Notes: generated from the sequence alone by a model not told the origin. A DNA stretch of 64,000 nucleotides from Axinella damicornis (GCA_963931865.1 OZ007514.1:682001-746000); one strand, 5' to 3'. Shown: positions 38,901-52,400, numbered from the stretch's first letter. Numbers and translations are program-made.

Positions 38901-41900
38901 CAAGACCACAAACTGCCCCTCCAGGGCACACAATAGCACACCCACCTTCCACTAAAGAGGGTGCTAGTGCCTCTTCCATCACTCATGACAAATTGTCCTC
39001 AGTCTCTACTGTCGCAGAAGATGAACTACTTCGACGCATTGAGATATCACCATTTTGGCAGCATCAAAAGAAGGCCTTCAAACGGGATCGAATCAGTCTG
39101 ATCGACACCGGTGGACAGCCTCAGTTTCATGAGGTTCTCCCCATATTCATGAGAGGCACTTCAGCCACTATGTTTGCAATCAGGCTCGATGAGAGTCTTA
39201 GCACCCACCCACTGATTGAGTACTTCGACGACAATGGCCATCGTGTTGGTGTCCCTTATCGCTCAGCTTTCACCAACGAACAAATTCTGAGATACTGCAT
39301 GCGAGTGACGCAGTCCCAGGCATCCCAGTCTGAGGAAGGCCTCTGTCCCAATGCAATCTTCATAGGGACCCACAAGGATCTGGAGGACCATTGCGCAGAA
39401 TCAAGGGAAGAGAAGAATCTGAAGATCAATGATATACTCCTTCCTGCAGTGCACGATGATGTCATCTACTGCGGTGAAGAGTTAAAGGACTTCATTTTCC
39501 CGTTGAATGCCAAACACCCCGGGCCTCAGGAGAGAGAGTTTGCTGCAGAGATTCGGAGAGTGATAGTGGACAGATCACGAGTGAAACCAAAGCAAATCCC
39601 ACTGCGATGGTACGCCCTTGAGGTTGCACTTGAGAACCGGATGCTGGAGCTAGGGCGTGGTGTGCTCAGCAAAGCTGAGTGCTTTGCATTGGCTCAAAGA
39701 TATCACTTCGATGAGGAGTCATTTGAGGAAGCTTTGAAGTACCTTGACAGTCTTAACATTCTGTTCTACTACAAGGACGTGCTTCCCGACATCATCTTTT
39801 GTGATTCCCAGGTGCTCCTTGACAAGATATCAGAATTAGTAGAGCACATCCACAGGTTGAAGACACACCCAAGTCAACGCCGAGCAGCTGAAGGTAAGCT
39901 CAGTAAGCTTCGTGATCAGGGAATCGTGACCCTAGAACTCCTCAGTAAGCCGGAGTTTTCGAGGCATTACGTTCCAGGCCTTTTTGGTCCTGTCCAGCTG
40001 CTGAAGCTTTTCACGAAGCTGCTCATAGTGTCCCAGATCAGTGAGGAAGAGTACTTGATGCCTTGTCTTCTACCAGCAACAGAGGAGCCCTCTGTTCTCT
40101 CTCCAAGCAGCAGTGTCCCTTCCCTGCTGTTTTATTTTCCCCACAGTCCTCCAGTTGGAGTGTACTGTGGTCTTGTGGCGTACCTCCTTTCTCGTGCCAA
40201 ATGGAAGCTGCTCATTGATCCTCGCACTAAATCTCCAGCCAAAGTTGACCGAAACACTATCATGTTTGAAGTCCCCGGAGGTCTTCCTGGAAGAATCATA
40301 CTCGCCGATTCCTTCTCGACCTACTTCCAGGTGAGTATTCAACTTCCAGCAGGCATTGCTTCAGAGCTGTATCCTGAAGTGTGTCAACAAATTCGGGAAG
40401 CAATCATTGCAGGGCTGCGCAGTGCATCGAGCACCCTTCACTACAATAATTCCATGCCGCAGGAAGCCTTCTTCTGTTCAGGTGAACACAGTTCTACTGA
40501 TACAGCTGCCACACGCATGCACGTCGCTACAGTTGAAAGCAATCGTAGGTTGATGACATGCACTGTGAATCGAGCTGAGGTGTGTAGCAGATTGACAGAA
40601 CGTCACCAAGTCTGGTTCCCTCAGACTTCTACTACAAGTGGTACGTGTTATAATGATGAGATCTGAGTGCATGGTGGTTTTGCAGACTATTGGATAGTGT
40701 GATTAGCCTTTCCTTTCTCATTGGATTGCATTCTCTTCACCTTCACAGAAAAACTGTCTGAGCAGACACTTTCATCACCTGCTGTGAAGGACACGACTGG
40801 CATCCTCGGTGTGTTGTGTATGAATAGTATATGACATGCAGTGACATTAGGTAGCAATTACATCAGTCTGGATGTAGAAGTGATGGTGTGTGTTATTGTT
40901 CCTCAGGTACACCTCCTCCCTCTGATGCAGCAAGCCAGCGGACTCTCACTCCCAGTGGATCTGGAACCATCACCGCAGGTACGCATGCACTTGCTTTTGG
41001 AATTGTTCTGTTGTGTTCTGCTAGTTTTTGCCCTTGTGTGCTGGAACGGTTCTTGAAGCGCACAAGGAGCATATAAGAAAGGATTTCCTGATAATGGTAG
41101 TTTTCTAGCAGTAGCCTTGGTCCCAGGCTCTCCTCAAGTGTTTGGGGAGAGAGGAGCCTCAAGTGTTTGGGGAGAGAGGAGTGAGCCTGGTAGCACTCAT
41201 GACAAAGACTGTCAACTCTCGGCATGTCATTGTTCATGTGATAATAACTGACTTTGGCACTAAAGGTGCAGAAAGCATGACTGCTATTTTAGTAGGCTGA
41301 TTCACTTAGAATTGTGGCAGGATTTTACTATTGATGTGTAGTGGGTCATTATTCTCCTCCTTTCTCAGGTTGCTGCAAACCAACTCAAAAACAACTTCTC
41401 CTGCACCTCTACCACACTGTTCCAGACAAATGGCGGGCTATTGGTACCTACCTCGAGATCCCTGCAGCCCAGCTGAGTGTCCTTGACGATCTTCACCGTG
41501 GTGACCCACAGAAGTGTCTCATGTCCATGCTAACTGAGAGGTGGCTACCGAGGATCAGCCCTCCCCCGACCTGGCAGGAGCTAGCCGAAGCGGTGGAGTT
41601 TGTCGGCCATCCTGATGTGGCTCAAAAGCTAATGCAGAAGTTCTGTAAGTAATGCTTATACTGCAGTTTTCAATCCAGTTGTCCGTAATTGTGATTTATA
41701 CCATAGAGTATGTATCAAGTGCTCACTGAGTATCTAGTAGCCTCATTCCCAGGCCATGTGGGCAGCCTAGGAACGAGGCTGAGTATCTAGCACTTACCAC
41801 CCTCTTCATATGGAAGTTCTTGAATGGCCAAGCATTATGCAGCTGTTGTTTCCTAGCACTGCATGATATGGATAGAGGATGCTACAGTCTGAAGTGTATC

Positions 41901-42099
41901 TAGTCCCCACCCCCTCTTCAACTACATTGTAATGTCCCCATGCAAATGCATGGCTCATGCATGCTTAGTGCGGTAAGGATATACAGATGCACTACTGCTG
42001 TGCCTTTCCTGACTGCTACCGATTTGTATGCACTTGCTTAGCACGCACAAGTAATCATTGTACATGTGTCTTGTTTTATTTCTTTCAGGTTCACAGTAA
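35535..42099 (+). CDS. gene B: Death-like / transmembrane / Roc-COR GTPase / Death-like protein
   Basis: Exons 35535-35801, 36532-36801, 37662-37754, 38541-40640, 40749-40808, 40907-40978, 41369-41644 and a short last exon 42089-42099. All internal exons are phase 1. It is a single-copy version of gene A: one type-I module, one type-II, one transmembrane exon, Roc-COR, two linkers and a Death-like end. The initiating exon was not found. Gene B is simpler and its exons all join, so it gives the best view of the family's basic architecture. Confidence 0.65.
36532..36801 (+). CDS. type-II Death-like exon (gene B)
   Basis: 270 bp, phase 1 to 1. ADPTLTTDNLMEVVKEV is followed by LAVPDSKLENIKGL and YSSWKDVGIVLQRTELHQL. 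Clear counterpart of 7669-7938. Confidence 0.7.
36857..37212. mobile_element. dispersed element with short inverted ends (copy 2)
   Basis: Starts CTGTGCGCATGTACAGCAGG and ends near GTGCACGGGGTACATGC; inverted relative to 2698-3262. Confidence 0.5.
37662..37754 (+). CDS. transmembrane exon (gene B)
   Basis: 93 bp with the same boundaries as the gene A copies: TGRIVVAVLVVLLVSGSIQ then WTLQFIKLLLA. The conserved length and phase in three copies favour a true exon, although the donor gtgtgag is weak. Confidence 0.5.
38440..38461. repeat. poly-G run
   Basis: About 22 G just upstream of the Roc-COR exon of gene B, at the point where gene A has its extra N-terminal segment. Confidence 0.9.
38541..40640 (+). 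CDS. Roc-COR GTPase exon (gene B)
   Basis: 2100 bp, phase 1 to 1, co-linear with 12775-14874 with no length change. GAAGTGKS, DTGGQPQF and GTHKDLED are all kept. The largest local difference is SPFWQHQKKAF here against SPDEHHAKKAF in gene A, just before switch II. The Ser/Pro insertion is present too. Confidence 0.85.
40749..40978 (+). CDS. two short linker exons (40749-40808 and 40907-40978, gene B)
   Basis: 60 bp (EKLSEQTLSSPAVKDTTGIL) and 72 bp (GTPPPSDAASQRTLTPSGSG and following), both phase 1 to 1; the intron 40809-40906 is inside the listed span. Slightly different lengths from gene A but always multiples of three. Confidence 0.65.
41369..41644 (+). CDS. terminal Death-like exon (gene B)
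   Basis: Begins CCKPTQKQLLLHLYHTVPDK, then WRAIGTYLEIPAAQLSVLDD, and PTWQELAEAVEFVGHPDVAQ near the end: a well-formed Death domain with both helix 2-3 and helix 5-6 signatures. It ends at a consensus donor TTCT|gtaagt, joined in phase 1 to 42089. If not spliced, the frame stops at 41650-41652 after Cys-Lys. Confidence 0.75.
41738..41780. mobile_element. foldback MITE in the last intron of gene B
   Basis: TAGCCTCATTCCCAGGCC and CCTAGGAACGAGGCT are flanked on both sides by GAGTATCTAG, a 10-bp duplication as read. Confidence 0.85.
42089..42099 (+). CDS. micro terminal exon of gene B
   Basis: Acceptor ttatttctttcag, then GTTCACAGTAA gives Cys(split)-Ser-Gln-stop. It is supported by the strong donor at 41645 and strong acceptor here. 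The alternative end differs by one or two residues, so splicing mainly affects the 3' UTR. Confidence 0.5.
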
Positions 42100-42417
42100 C
42101 TCCTTGTGCAAGCTGGTCCACAAACGTAGCCTACCAACTGCATACTGGATGTACTTCAGCAACTGAGCTAGCCACTATCACATACACCATCATTCTGCAA
42201 TGCACTTTCTGCGCCATATTTTTCCAGTTCACTCAATTTTTGTTCTTTTATCAAATTTTGCTGTTCATTGCTGTAGCCACTTTCTGCACTACCACTACAC
42301 AATTCAAATAATGGTTTTCTGAATGAATTGTACGTTTTGATTAACAACCACTAATCTTGCATGATTGTCCAAACAGCATCCATCTGATGTTGATTTGTTA
42401 CAATCATGATGCGCCAA

Positions 42418-42445
42418 CCCCCCCCCCCCCCCCCCCCCCCCCCCC
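42418..42445. repeat. poly-C run
   Basis: About 28 C between gene B and the CUB/EGF gene. Confidence 0.9.
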
Positions 42446-42829
42446 TATACTAGCTGTTCAAAGTTGGACTCAATCAGTTGTGCCCCTGCATGTGGGTTGC
42501 AGTATTCTAGATTTCTGTTGCTATAGCAACATTCTACTAGATCAACAAATCTGAGATTCATTTTTTTCTGCTGGAGGCACATCCATGGTAAAACGAACTA
42601 CAGCCTCATTCCCATGCAGACTGTATGGTGAATGCATTAGGCCTGGCCTTGCTGCAGCACAGAACTGAGTGGCGTAAAGCAGCTGGGGCCGGGACCTGAG
42701 AACAAGGTAGTAAGTTGATGCAAACCTACTTCATGACCAATCAGATTGCTTCTGTATTCTACATGGCTGGATATGGCAGCTCCACGAAGTCCACACTGGT
42801 TATAACTAAGTTGCAAAACAGACAGTGTA

Positions 42830-42835
42830 TTTATT
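42830..42835 (-). terminator. polyadenylation signal of the CUB/EGF gene
   Basis: TTTATT on the plus strand is AATAAA on the minus strand, about 140 bases after the stop codon at 42972-42974. Confidence 0.6.
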
Positions 42836-42971
42836 GATGAAATACAATTAATGAAGTATGAGCGTACATTGTCGAGTGCCGTGAAGACAAACATCAACTA
42901 TATAGAGAACTTCAATCAGCAAAGCTATATGCAGTTGCATTATATGCAGAGTAAGAGAGTGCATGACAAAA

Positions 42972-43414
42972 CTAGCGTACTTGACTGTCTACCCAGAGTC
43001 TTCTCCTGTACGGCACTGTCTGTCCACTAACAGTTACATACTGCAAGTCACGTGGCAGGGTCATCTGGTTGGTGGGAACCTGAGTGAAGAATATTCTGAA
43101 CCCGCTGCTGTACAGTGAGTTAATGTCTCGAGTATGAAACCTCAAGGACGTGCTTTCACGAGTGATGAAGTAGGTGATGTTGGAGTAATAGCCGCAGAGT
43201 TTTCTCTGGTGGGGAAAGTGGCCGTGTTCTAATTTGAGGAAGTCTGTTCGGCATTTGCTTGAGACGGCAATGTCCAAGGTTGACAGCATAATTTTCAGGT
43301 GGTGATTGGGCTTAGTGCGAATGGTCCAGAGGCAGTTTTGGTAGGTGAGGTAAGGGGAAGGGTACCCGGGGGATGTAATAACGCCGGATTTTGCAGTAAT
43401 GTCTCCTCCACATG
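42972..43414 (-). CDS. C-terminal CUB exon
   Basis: 443 bp including stop. CUB hallmarks: CGGDITAKSGVITSPGYPSP, four Cys, and SSGFRIFFTQ at the end of the fold. A 35-residue basic tail follows (ends RRRLWVDSQVR). Confidence 0.9.
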
Positions 43415-46400
43415 CTGAACAGACAAAGAATAACAATAGTATTCACACGTGTTTACACACAAGAAATGCATTGTAGTTATGGTAAACTTGTTTTCAGTAT
43501 GTGTTATGGGGGTAGTGCCAGCAAGAAGTAATATCCCTGTTGTCCACAGTCAAGCGCTTCACCCATTCAGCAAGAGCGCATGATGACATCTCAATGATGA
43601 ACAATGATGTCATCATGTGCTGTTGCCATTCAGCCACCAAGCAACCCCAAGTGGAATATCCCCGGCAGGAGTGTTAGTTGGTTGTTGAGGATGGAGTGCT
43701 TACGTCTGCATGTTCTCTGGTCGGGGTTGAGGCTGTAGCCTGGCTTGCAGTGGCACTGAAATGAGCCCTCTGTGTTGGCACACCTCTGGTTGCAGCCTCC
43801 CCTTCGAACCTCACACTCATTAATATCTGAGGGGAAAATAGAATTGAAACTTAGCGACACTGCATGTTTACTATGGTAGCATAAAGTGTGCACATAGCAA
43901 CAATAATTAAAGCTTACTAATGGGCCATTCTAGTTGTTTAACGGATTCTTGAATGGTACAAGTGTACAAATAGTCTGCGAGTGCAAGTGTATTAATACGC
44001 TTTGTCTGTGGCCACGTGAAGTAAGAAATGTCTCCACAAAGCCTACCAGTAAAAACTATGTCCCAAAGTTTAGAGTCAAATTGTAATTAAGAAGGCACTT
44101 CATGCTATTGGGTATGAGGTTGTGTTAAACTCTCTACAAAAGACAATACATGAACTGCATCTCTGTACCTAAACATGAATGTTGATCTTGTGCCAGGGAG
44201 TATCCTTGTCTGCACGTACACGCTCTTCGTCTGCCATTCAGGCCAGCGACACAGACATGATCACAATCCCCATTGTTCACAGAGCAGATGGCTGCAGATG
44301 AAGAGAGCAAGCTTATCAAATTAGTCTTACCATACAAGGTGCAGCACCTTCATTTCTTGTAAGTGACAGTATATGCGTCCGCTAGTAATACACTGCACAA
44401 CATCTTACCGTCATACGCATAGTACAGTGGATTACTTCATGACTGACAAAAATCCATGTAAAACTGGGGCAAACATTGCGTGTGCAATTCTCTGACCATG
44501 TAGCTAGTTGAGCAAATCTCTTTACCTAATCAGTGACAGCATTTGATTTCCAAAAGGTATGTGGAGTGGCTAAGATTGCTCATAGATGCCTTTCAACAGT
44601 TTCTTAATGCCTGCAAAGAGTTAATGGGAGACCCTACCACAGTGGGCATACAATCCACCAAGGTCACCATGAATATATCATACCTTGGAGCTCATATGCA
44701 AGTAGGAATCCTTTCCTCGAGTAGCTACCATCAGAGTGGAACCTCACGACAGCTGTGTTGGATGTGTTCTCATTCGTAGTAGTCACGCCGGGGAGATGAG
44801 AGCCACAGAGGTGCTTCTGACTGTAAGTATAGATTGAGTGCCACATCGTGTTAGGTTGCAAGTGTTCAGAAAATGTCTCATCATGACTTTTGTGCAATGG
44901 ATTTACCTGATTGCTTCACCGTGCATATTCAGAAGGTAGATGTCCAGAAAGTCGTACTCGCAGTTTTGATCCCATTCGACATCAAAGTCATGGAATGTTA
45001 ACCTGATGGCGTATCCCTTGGGTGCAATGAGCTTCCAAACGCACTCCAGATTGGCCGGATATTTGTACGGATAGTGTAGACTGCTCAGGATGTGTCTGCT
45101 GTGGCTCTGAGGGTTCAGCATTATACATCCTCCACACATCTCTGCTGGATGAGAGTGACTGTGTTATTGAGCTGCCAATGACACAGTGTCTCACTATATA
45201 CATGTACATGAGTTCAGGCCTGTGTTCAGCACAACATGCAGGCTTTGCATGAGTATATTATACCAAGCTAGCTATATACAACTTGTGTAGATCTGTATTC
45301 AATAGGTATGTCATGCAGTAAAGTAACATACAAACCTGAACAAGTATTCCTAGGTGCTGTGACTGAAGGGGCTGTACCAGTGCTATTCATTGTGGTTGCT
45401 GGAAGTCCCTGTGATAAAGTGGCAGGTGGGGGGTTCACTGTTTGAAGATTGTTCTGCACTGCTCCGATTTGGTTTGAGCTTGAGATTGCAATTCCAATGA
45501 GCCTCTGGAAAGTGTGGTCAACAGAGTGATCTTGAAGGCAGGCATCATTGACAAAGACCTGCTGAGCTCCGCTGCCAACCCTCCCAGTGAAAGAGCAGCA
45601 TCTGTGTACAAGGGATTAGTTGTGAGTTGTGCTTGCATGTGAGTGAAGCATAGCAGTTGTCATTCATAGCTGTTCGTCCACACAGCAGAGAATGTGTATG
45701 ATTCAGCAGCTATATCCCAGGAGAAGCAAACTTATACTAAGCATACGAGAATGAATGGGATTGAGGAAGGATCTTCTCCACTACATAGCAGGAAAAGTGT
45801 GATTACTACAGCGTATTCTGGCCACCGGAGTGTAACCTACGACGCAGAGAAATTATGCCCCAATAATAACACGTTAAAACGAGACTAAACGGTGTCCCCT
45901 CAAAGTACTTAGTCAAACATAACAACCTCCCTAAACGGTACATCTTTGGGTGTCTGTGCATGATCTGGTCGGCTCCTGTGCACACTAGTATGCAGCCAGT
46001 TGGTTGTGAACAGGTGTGCGTACCAAGTTTACCCATTTGGGGGCTGCAACAGCGTACAGCTTTTGAAGATCGGAACAGCTAGACTTCAAGGCTCAGGATT
46101 CATTTGTTCACCCTAGCACTGATAGATACGTGGGCTGTTATAGACCTCAATTACAAGCAAGTAAAAATGAGCAATGAACCCTCACCTGTTTCCAAGCTCA
46201 AAGTGGGCATAATCTCGCTGGTCAGTTCGCGGTGTGAACACCACACAGCTGCTGTTCTCCCAACGAAGCATGGCTGCCATCAGCATCACCTTTGTAGCAG
46301 CTGCAAGGCGGCGTTAAGATACAGAAAGCAGTACACAAGTGACTAAAATGAACAATTTGCAAATACATCACTTAACTTTTGTGGTACTTCTTTAATTCTA

Positions 46401-49400
46401 TGTATACGTCTATAGTGCCACAGAGCCTAGAGAATACCCAAAAGCCCACATGGATATCATTTTGTTATACCTTGTTCCAAGAATGAGAGTCGAGAATTAT
46501 TGCTACAAATACATGCAATGCATGTCGATCAGCACACAGGTGTGTGTGCATAATGAATTCATTAGCAGTGTTGATATCTGCACCTAATGAACTCCTCTAC
46601 CAAGTAATATTCCATGAAACAGAATATAATCACCCAGTAAGTAGCTAATTTTCAACATCCTTAACCCTCATCAGCCTCTATACACAGACGGGCTGGAAAA
46701 GGACAACTCAGAGTTAGACTTAAACAGAGACAATACAAGTAGCAGTGGCACCTGTTGCTAACAACATAATTATACCAGATGGGTTTATAGTTTCCATGGA
46801 AAAGTGCTGTTTAATTCCATATATGGACTTTGCGTTGTTACCAACTTGCAAGCTCACTTGAGACAAGCAGCGCTGAGCCAAACCTATTTTGCAACATGCA
46901 CACATGCATAGATACCCGGTAACTGAAGAAGCAGTTGCTAAGTGCAGTAATTAGATGAATTATTCTGGTAATGACATAATGGGGTGTAAGAATGGCTATA
47001 CGCAAAGCTGAACCCGCTCTCTCCATTTGCACCTCAACAAAATATCCATGTAGAAGCCAACCAGTGAACCAAAAATTGCATACATTTCTTGAAGGGAGAC
47101 ATGTTCCATACTTCCTTGAAATCACACGCACAAGGCAAATTGTAACTATAAATTGTTTTGTAACTTGAGAGTTAGACTTAAACAGAGACAATACAAGTAG
47201 CTTGCAGTGGAACCTGTTGCTAACAGCATATACCAGATGGGATTATAGTTTCCATGGAAAGTGCTGTTTAATCAAAGTACAGCAAATTGTGTTCCATATG
47301 AGGACTTTGGGTTGTGACCAACTTGCAAGCTCACTTGAGACAAGCAGCGCTCTATTTTGCAACATGCACACATGCATAGATACCCGGTAACTGAAGAAGC
47401 AGTTGCTAAGTGCAGTAATTAGGTGAATTATTCTGGTAATGACATAATGGGGTGTCAGAATGGCCATAAGCAAAGCTGAACCTGCTCTCTCCATTTGCAC
47501 CTCCAAAATATCCATATAGAAGCCAACCGGTGAACCTAAAATTGCATACTTTCCTGAGAGGGAGACATGTTCCCTACTTCCTTGAAAATCACACGCACAA
47601 GGCTATTGTAACTATGGCCTGAGCTTCTTAAAAAAGTGTTTCTCCAGAAGAATATGAAAATGCGTCAACAGAAGTGGCACACAGGATATCATGCAAAATA
47701 CAGTGGTATTGACAAGGTCAACTATACCAACACCGATTCAGTGATGATGTCATCACTGTTTCAGTGATCATGTCATCACTGTTTCAGTGATCATGTCATC
47801 ACTGTTTCAGTGATGATGTCATCACTGTTTCTTGATGATGTCATCAACATCCCCATTATAATTAACTGGGCTCAGGACCTGCATGAAAACCTTCTGCAGT
47901 GGAAATGTGGCATCCTGGGTTATCAAATTATCAAATCAATACACAATCCTTCCTCCATATCTCATGCTGCATGTATCAGCAATTCATGATACAGTCCTTA
48001 GGTATGTCAGACTGCGTTCATAATTAGAATCATAAGTTACGAATTATGCAATGATTAACCTTTCACGCCAAGGCACATGTTGAGACTGGCTGCCTATAGC
48101 AGTATACTGCCAGTGAATCTGATAGTGAACTTAAAATCTCTATACGTCATACTAGCTGTTCTAATGAAAGCACGGTACAGCTACTAGCCATGCATTACCA
48201 ATATCATGTTAGCATATAGGTGGTTGGACACTGGTCCGCTTTTGGAGAAATTATGTCGTAAACAAAACATGCATTCATGATTGACACGAAGAGAGGTTTT
48301 ATTTCTAGAAGTTAAACTCAATGCATGGAGTGGTAGAGTGTATGCCAGTGTGTGGGAATTTTTCACATGAAGCCATTTTTTCACAGGATGCTGGTTGACG
48401 TCAAATAAAAGTGTGAAATTTAGCATTTTCATGAACTTTTGCACCCGTGAGAGGTTCCGCTATATTTTGTACAGACCATTTGCTGGATGAAAGCAGACTA
48501 GCTCATGCACTGGACATCCAATTTGTTCCACATCTGAAAAGCATCCCATCAGCATGGTGAGCAATGGTTGTCACTGCCGTAGCCATGGAAACGTGTCTTT
48601 TAAATTACTGCAGGAACTGTCACAGAACAGAACTGCTCCACTCCCGACAATCTTCTTAAATCCACCACACCAAATTGTGAAACCACTCTGAACCTGAGAT
48701 AATACGCAATTATGCATTACGCTACTTACCTAGTCTCATTCCCATACTAGTACATCCTCTGTCACGCGCATGCATCTGGCTACGTACAAAACTGTCCTCA
48801 CAGGTCAAGCTGACAATGACTTAGCTACTGTTGTTCGCGTCCCACATTCCTGGAATGCCTACCCCGAGCATCAAGCAGAATCATCAGTTAATTAAGGTCA
48901 GGTTACACCAGTGGAGGTTTATGCTGTAAACAGGTGTCCAATGAGATTCAAGTGTTCCTATCAACTATAGGTTCTCTCCAGGCAGCAAACTCCACGGGGG
49001 GTAGATCTGTGGGTGTGGTTTTGACTGTAGCTGAGGAATTTGGCTGAGTTCTCTAGGCAATGTTGCTTTACGCTTCTGCACTTCTGAGCTTTGTATAACT
49101 TTGCATTCAAAATACCTTGGGTTCTTATTCCAGCTGGATCCTAAATTTTGAGTCAACACATTTCTCTCTGCATTTCTATCACTGGTCATGGACTTTCTGA
49201 TGGAGCCTCACAGAGCACTCAGTTGGCCTGTATTTACTATTGTCTGAGAGGACCTAATGAGCACGGAATGGAACAGAGAGATATAATACGAGATGAAATG
49301 CTGAGTTGCAGCCAGGGAATGGAAGTAGTTCTCAGCTGGTAAAGCATTCTGTCTGCATGTGAGGCTGCTTGCTGACTGCCTATACTGAGATGTCAGAGAG

Positions 49401-52400
49401 AGCTTACTCTGGTTACAGCCTTCGTGCTTGCTTTATTAACATTATTCATGAGTTTCTTGTTCGCATTTTTTAACCATGTCAGTAAATGAAATCAAAGGAA
49501 GGTTGTACTTAGCTGAAACAGGATCCTCTTCTTGGAAATTACTTGCCTAATTGCATTGGCACAGCTGTGTCGGATCCAGGTCAAGCACGGAAAGAGGGGT
49601 AGCACCTGCCGTACAGCTGTAGTACTTCAATTAAGGATCAGATTTACGCTATCCCCTGAGCATCCAATTGTCCAAACTTGGCTGGGTGTAGGAGTGGGGA
49701 GGGTGCAAGCACACCATTGAGGACGGCTTTGCAACCTGTGGCCTACCCAACAGTGTTCTGTTAACCCCAAACTCATAACTGTGCCAATGTTGAGGTATAT
49801 CTTGCAATTACATTGTCATGCGCTATGCTGACCAGTTATGGCCTACACTGTGTGCTGACTTGTACGCACAGGTGCCTGGTACTGCTAATCAACCATTTGG
49901 AGTTACTTAGCAACAAGGACATTCTATCCACTAACTAAATTACTGAAAAGGTGCTTGATGTAACCATTCTAAAGCCGGTATAGCTTACAGTATTCACAGG
50001 AGCCTGGTATGCATGGAATGCAATTGAAGTCAGGAGATGTGAAATTGCCTGCAGACAAGATTCTTCAAACTCTGATCTCTGCACTGGCACTTCCAAAACT
50101 AGCTGCTTCAAATGGACTCGTGACGAGTCGACTATATTCACAAACTTATGAATGGCCCACTTGTTGCATTTTGTACACACATTCCATCATAAAGGGGACG
50201 GCTAGCCGAAGAGTCTCCTCTGACAATACTAAACAGTTTCCAATCATATACCCACAAGGTTAGAGTACTTTCCGATTGATGTTTTCATGGAATTTGTTAC
50301 GTACTGAAGGCCATTCTAATCCACCACAAATTACTCCACTTTAGTATCAAATTTTGACTAATTCAGTTCATCACTAGGGATTCATTTCAAATCAAACCGA
50401 AGGTTGCTTTGTATCAAAGGAAAGACAGAGATAGCAACTGCACTAATTGTGGACCCTCAACATCTGCTGCAAGTCTTTGTAGTAAAGACGTGTGCTAGCT
50501 CCTTTGATGCTGATTGTAGATGGTTCACATCTTATGGGAATTATCAACTGGTGACTTAAAATACTAACCATGGATAAGAAGGGTTAAAGTATGCTTGCAA
50601 AGTTCAAAGTACGTGTATTCAACCCTATACGTTTGTTTAGTTGCCTAGGAGATGGTTGCCTAGGAGATGTTGGATGTTTGCAAGCTGCAGCTGTCGCATG
50701 AATAGTTTATTGCAACATTACCTCTGACAGCATAGCTAGTGACAACCACAAAATGCAGTGCATGAAGCACTCAGTTCTCATCACAGGAGTTGGCAGCATG
50801 GGAAGTGGGTGGAAATTTACCAACCTGCCCATTCAAGGCTTGAGTCAGCTATCAACATTTAGATAAGAGTTCAAGTGCAGTTGCTACTCAATGATGTTAT
50901 TAATGAAGTCAGCAATTGTATAACCTGTTCTCATTCAGGCTCCACAAATTTCATTAGCTAACTGGCCACATGGTGAGAAGAAAACCTAGGGTATGATTCT
51001 GAAGGGTGGACGTGAATTACACTGGCTACCAGCAGTACGGATCAGTCTACTTGATTAATCGTTTCTTACTGTTCAGTTTTCCACTCAAAGTGTATGGAAT
51101 GATTCCTCCGCTCCATTTCTGCACACTGGAAGTTTCTGACAAAAGAGGAGGAAGAAAGAAATGAAAATCATTGGCGTTCTGCAGATATATTCACAAGTTT
51201 GTCGATTAAATTCCTGGAATATTTGATGCTGTAATACTCAACTATTCATGCACAGCCACTTACAGGGTCATGAATTCTACACTGGAGTCATTGACAGTTA
51301 GCTAAGACAAAATTCTTCCACTGAGAGTTATAAATTTAGTTGACTTGCCGCGACAGATCAAAGTGAGGTAATCTGTGGGACCTTAGTCCCCCCAGACGGC
51401 AAAGCATTTTAAGAATTGAAGGCAGAAAACACATGTAGCTTGTAATAGGTTGCAGGTGCTGTACATCTGTGTGGAAAGAGTGGCATCTTCTTCGTTAGAC
51501 CATTCGTGGTGCAACATAGTCGAGACGTTTTCTTAACTTGTCAAACTTTACTGATTTGTTTGTACATTCTCAAGTGGTTTGAATACAAGTGTGGCTAATC
51601 CAGGCCATTGTCTGCCCACTCTTCATCTTCATTGTGAGGTTGATGGGGGACAAATTGCTCTTTGAACCTAATCCAGTAGCCATCCTAGCCAAATAAACAC
51701 CACCCCACATGTGTGATCTCCAGCAGGGTAGCGTCAATACTCTTCAAGGGGGGTGTATAACAAACTCATCCTGCCCTCATAATACTGCAGGTGTGTGTAA
51801 CTATTCAACCATTGTGCTACCCAATCACGCAGTGTATCAAATTTATTAATGCAAGGCAAGTTGTTTTGTGCCGTCCACCTGCAAGATATCTCCATGAGGA
51901 AACCAGTTGCATCACAACTGGGTATTGATTTCGATGAAGCTTGTTGGACACTCCTTATAAGGCTGTAGGACAGTGCATGCACAAACTGGTGGCCTATGCT
52001 CGCATACTGGCACTGGAAAAACATCTCATTCTTCACATGAGGAGCAAACCACTCTCACAGGGACAGCATGAAGCAACTGACTACACTTTCATATTACTCT
52101 GTGTATATGACCCATGTATTCCCAATCTCAACACATGCAGTCTGGCTATATATGCAGCTCAGTCCTGCTGATACAAGAATAGAGGATGTGCATATTCTAG
52201 CTCTGTGCTTACAAGCCAGTTGGGCCTAGCTGCACGGTGAATTCTTACAAGGGGCTACTTTTTGGAGGGTGGATAATATTCAGGAGCTCTAATGGCTTGC
52301 TTTATTGCCATTGCAGTATGCCGTGCATTAATTTTTAACACACTTCGTTAGTATGAATATTTCTGGCGCAAACAACAGAGGTACCATAATTATGTATGTA

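Noticed and set aside
49310..49380. tRNA-like string near TTCTCAGCTGGTAAAGCATTC
   Set aside because: Has an A-box-like start but no convincing acceptor stem, anticodon arm or B box; at most a decayed SINE head.
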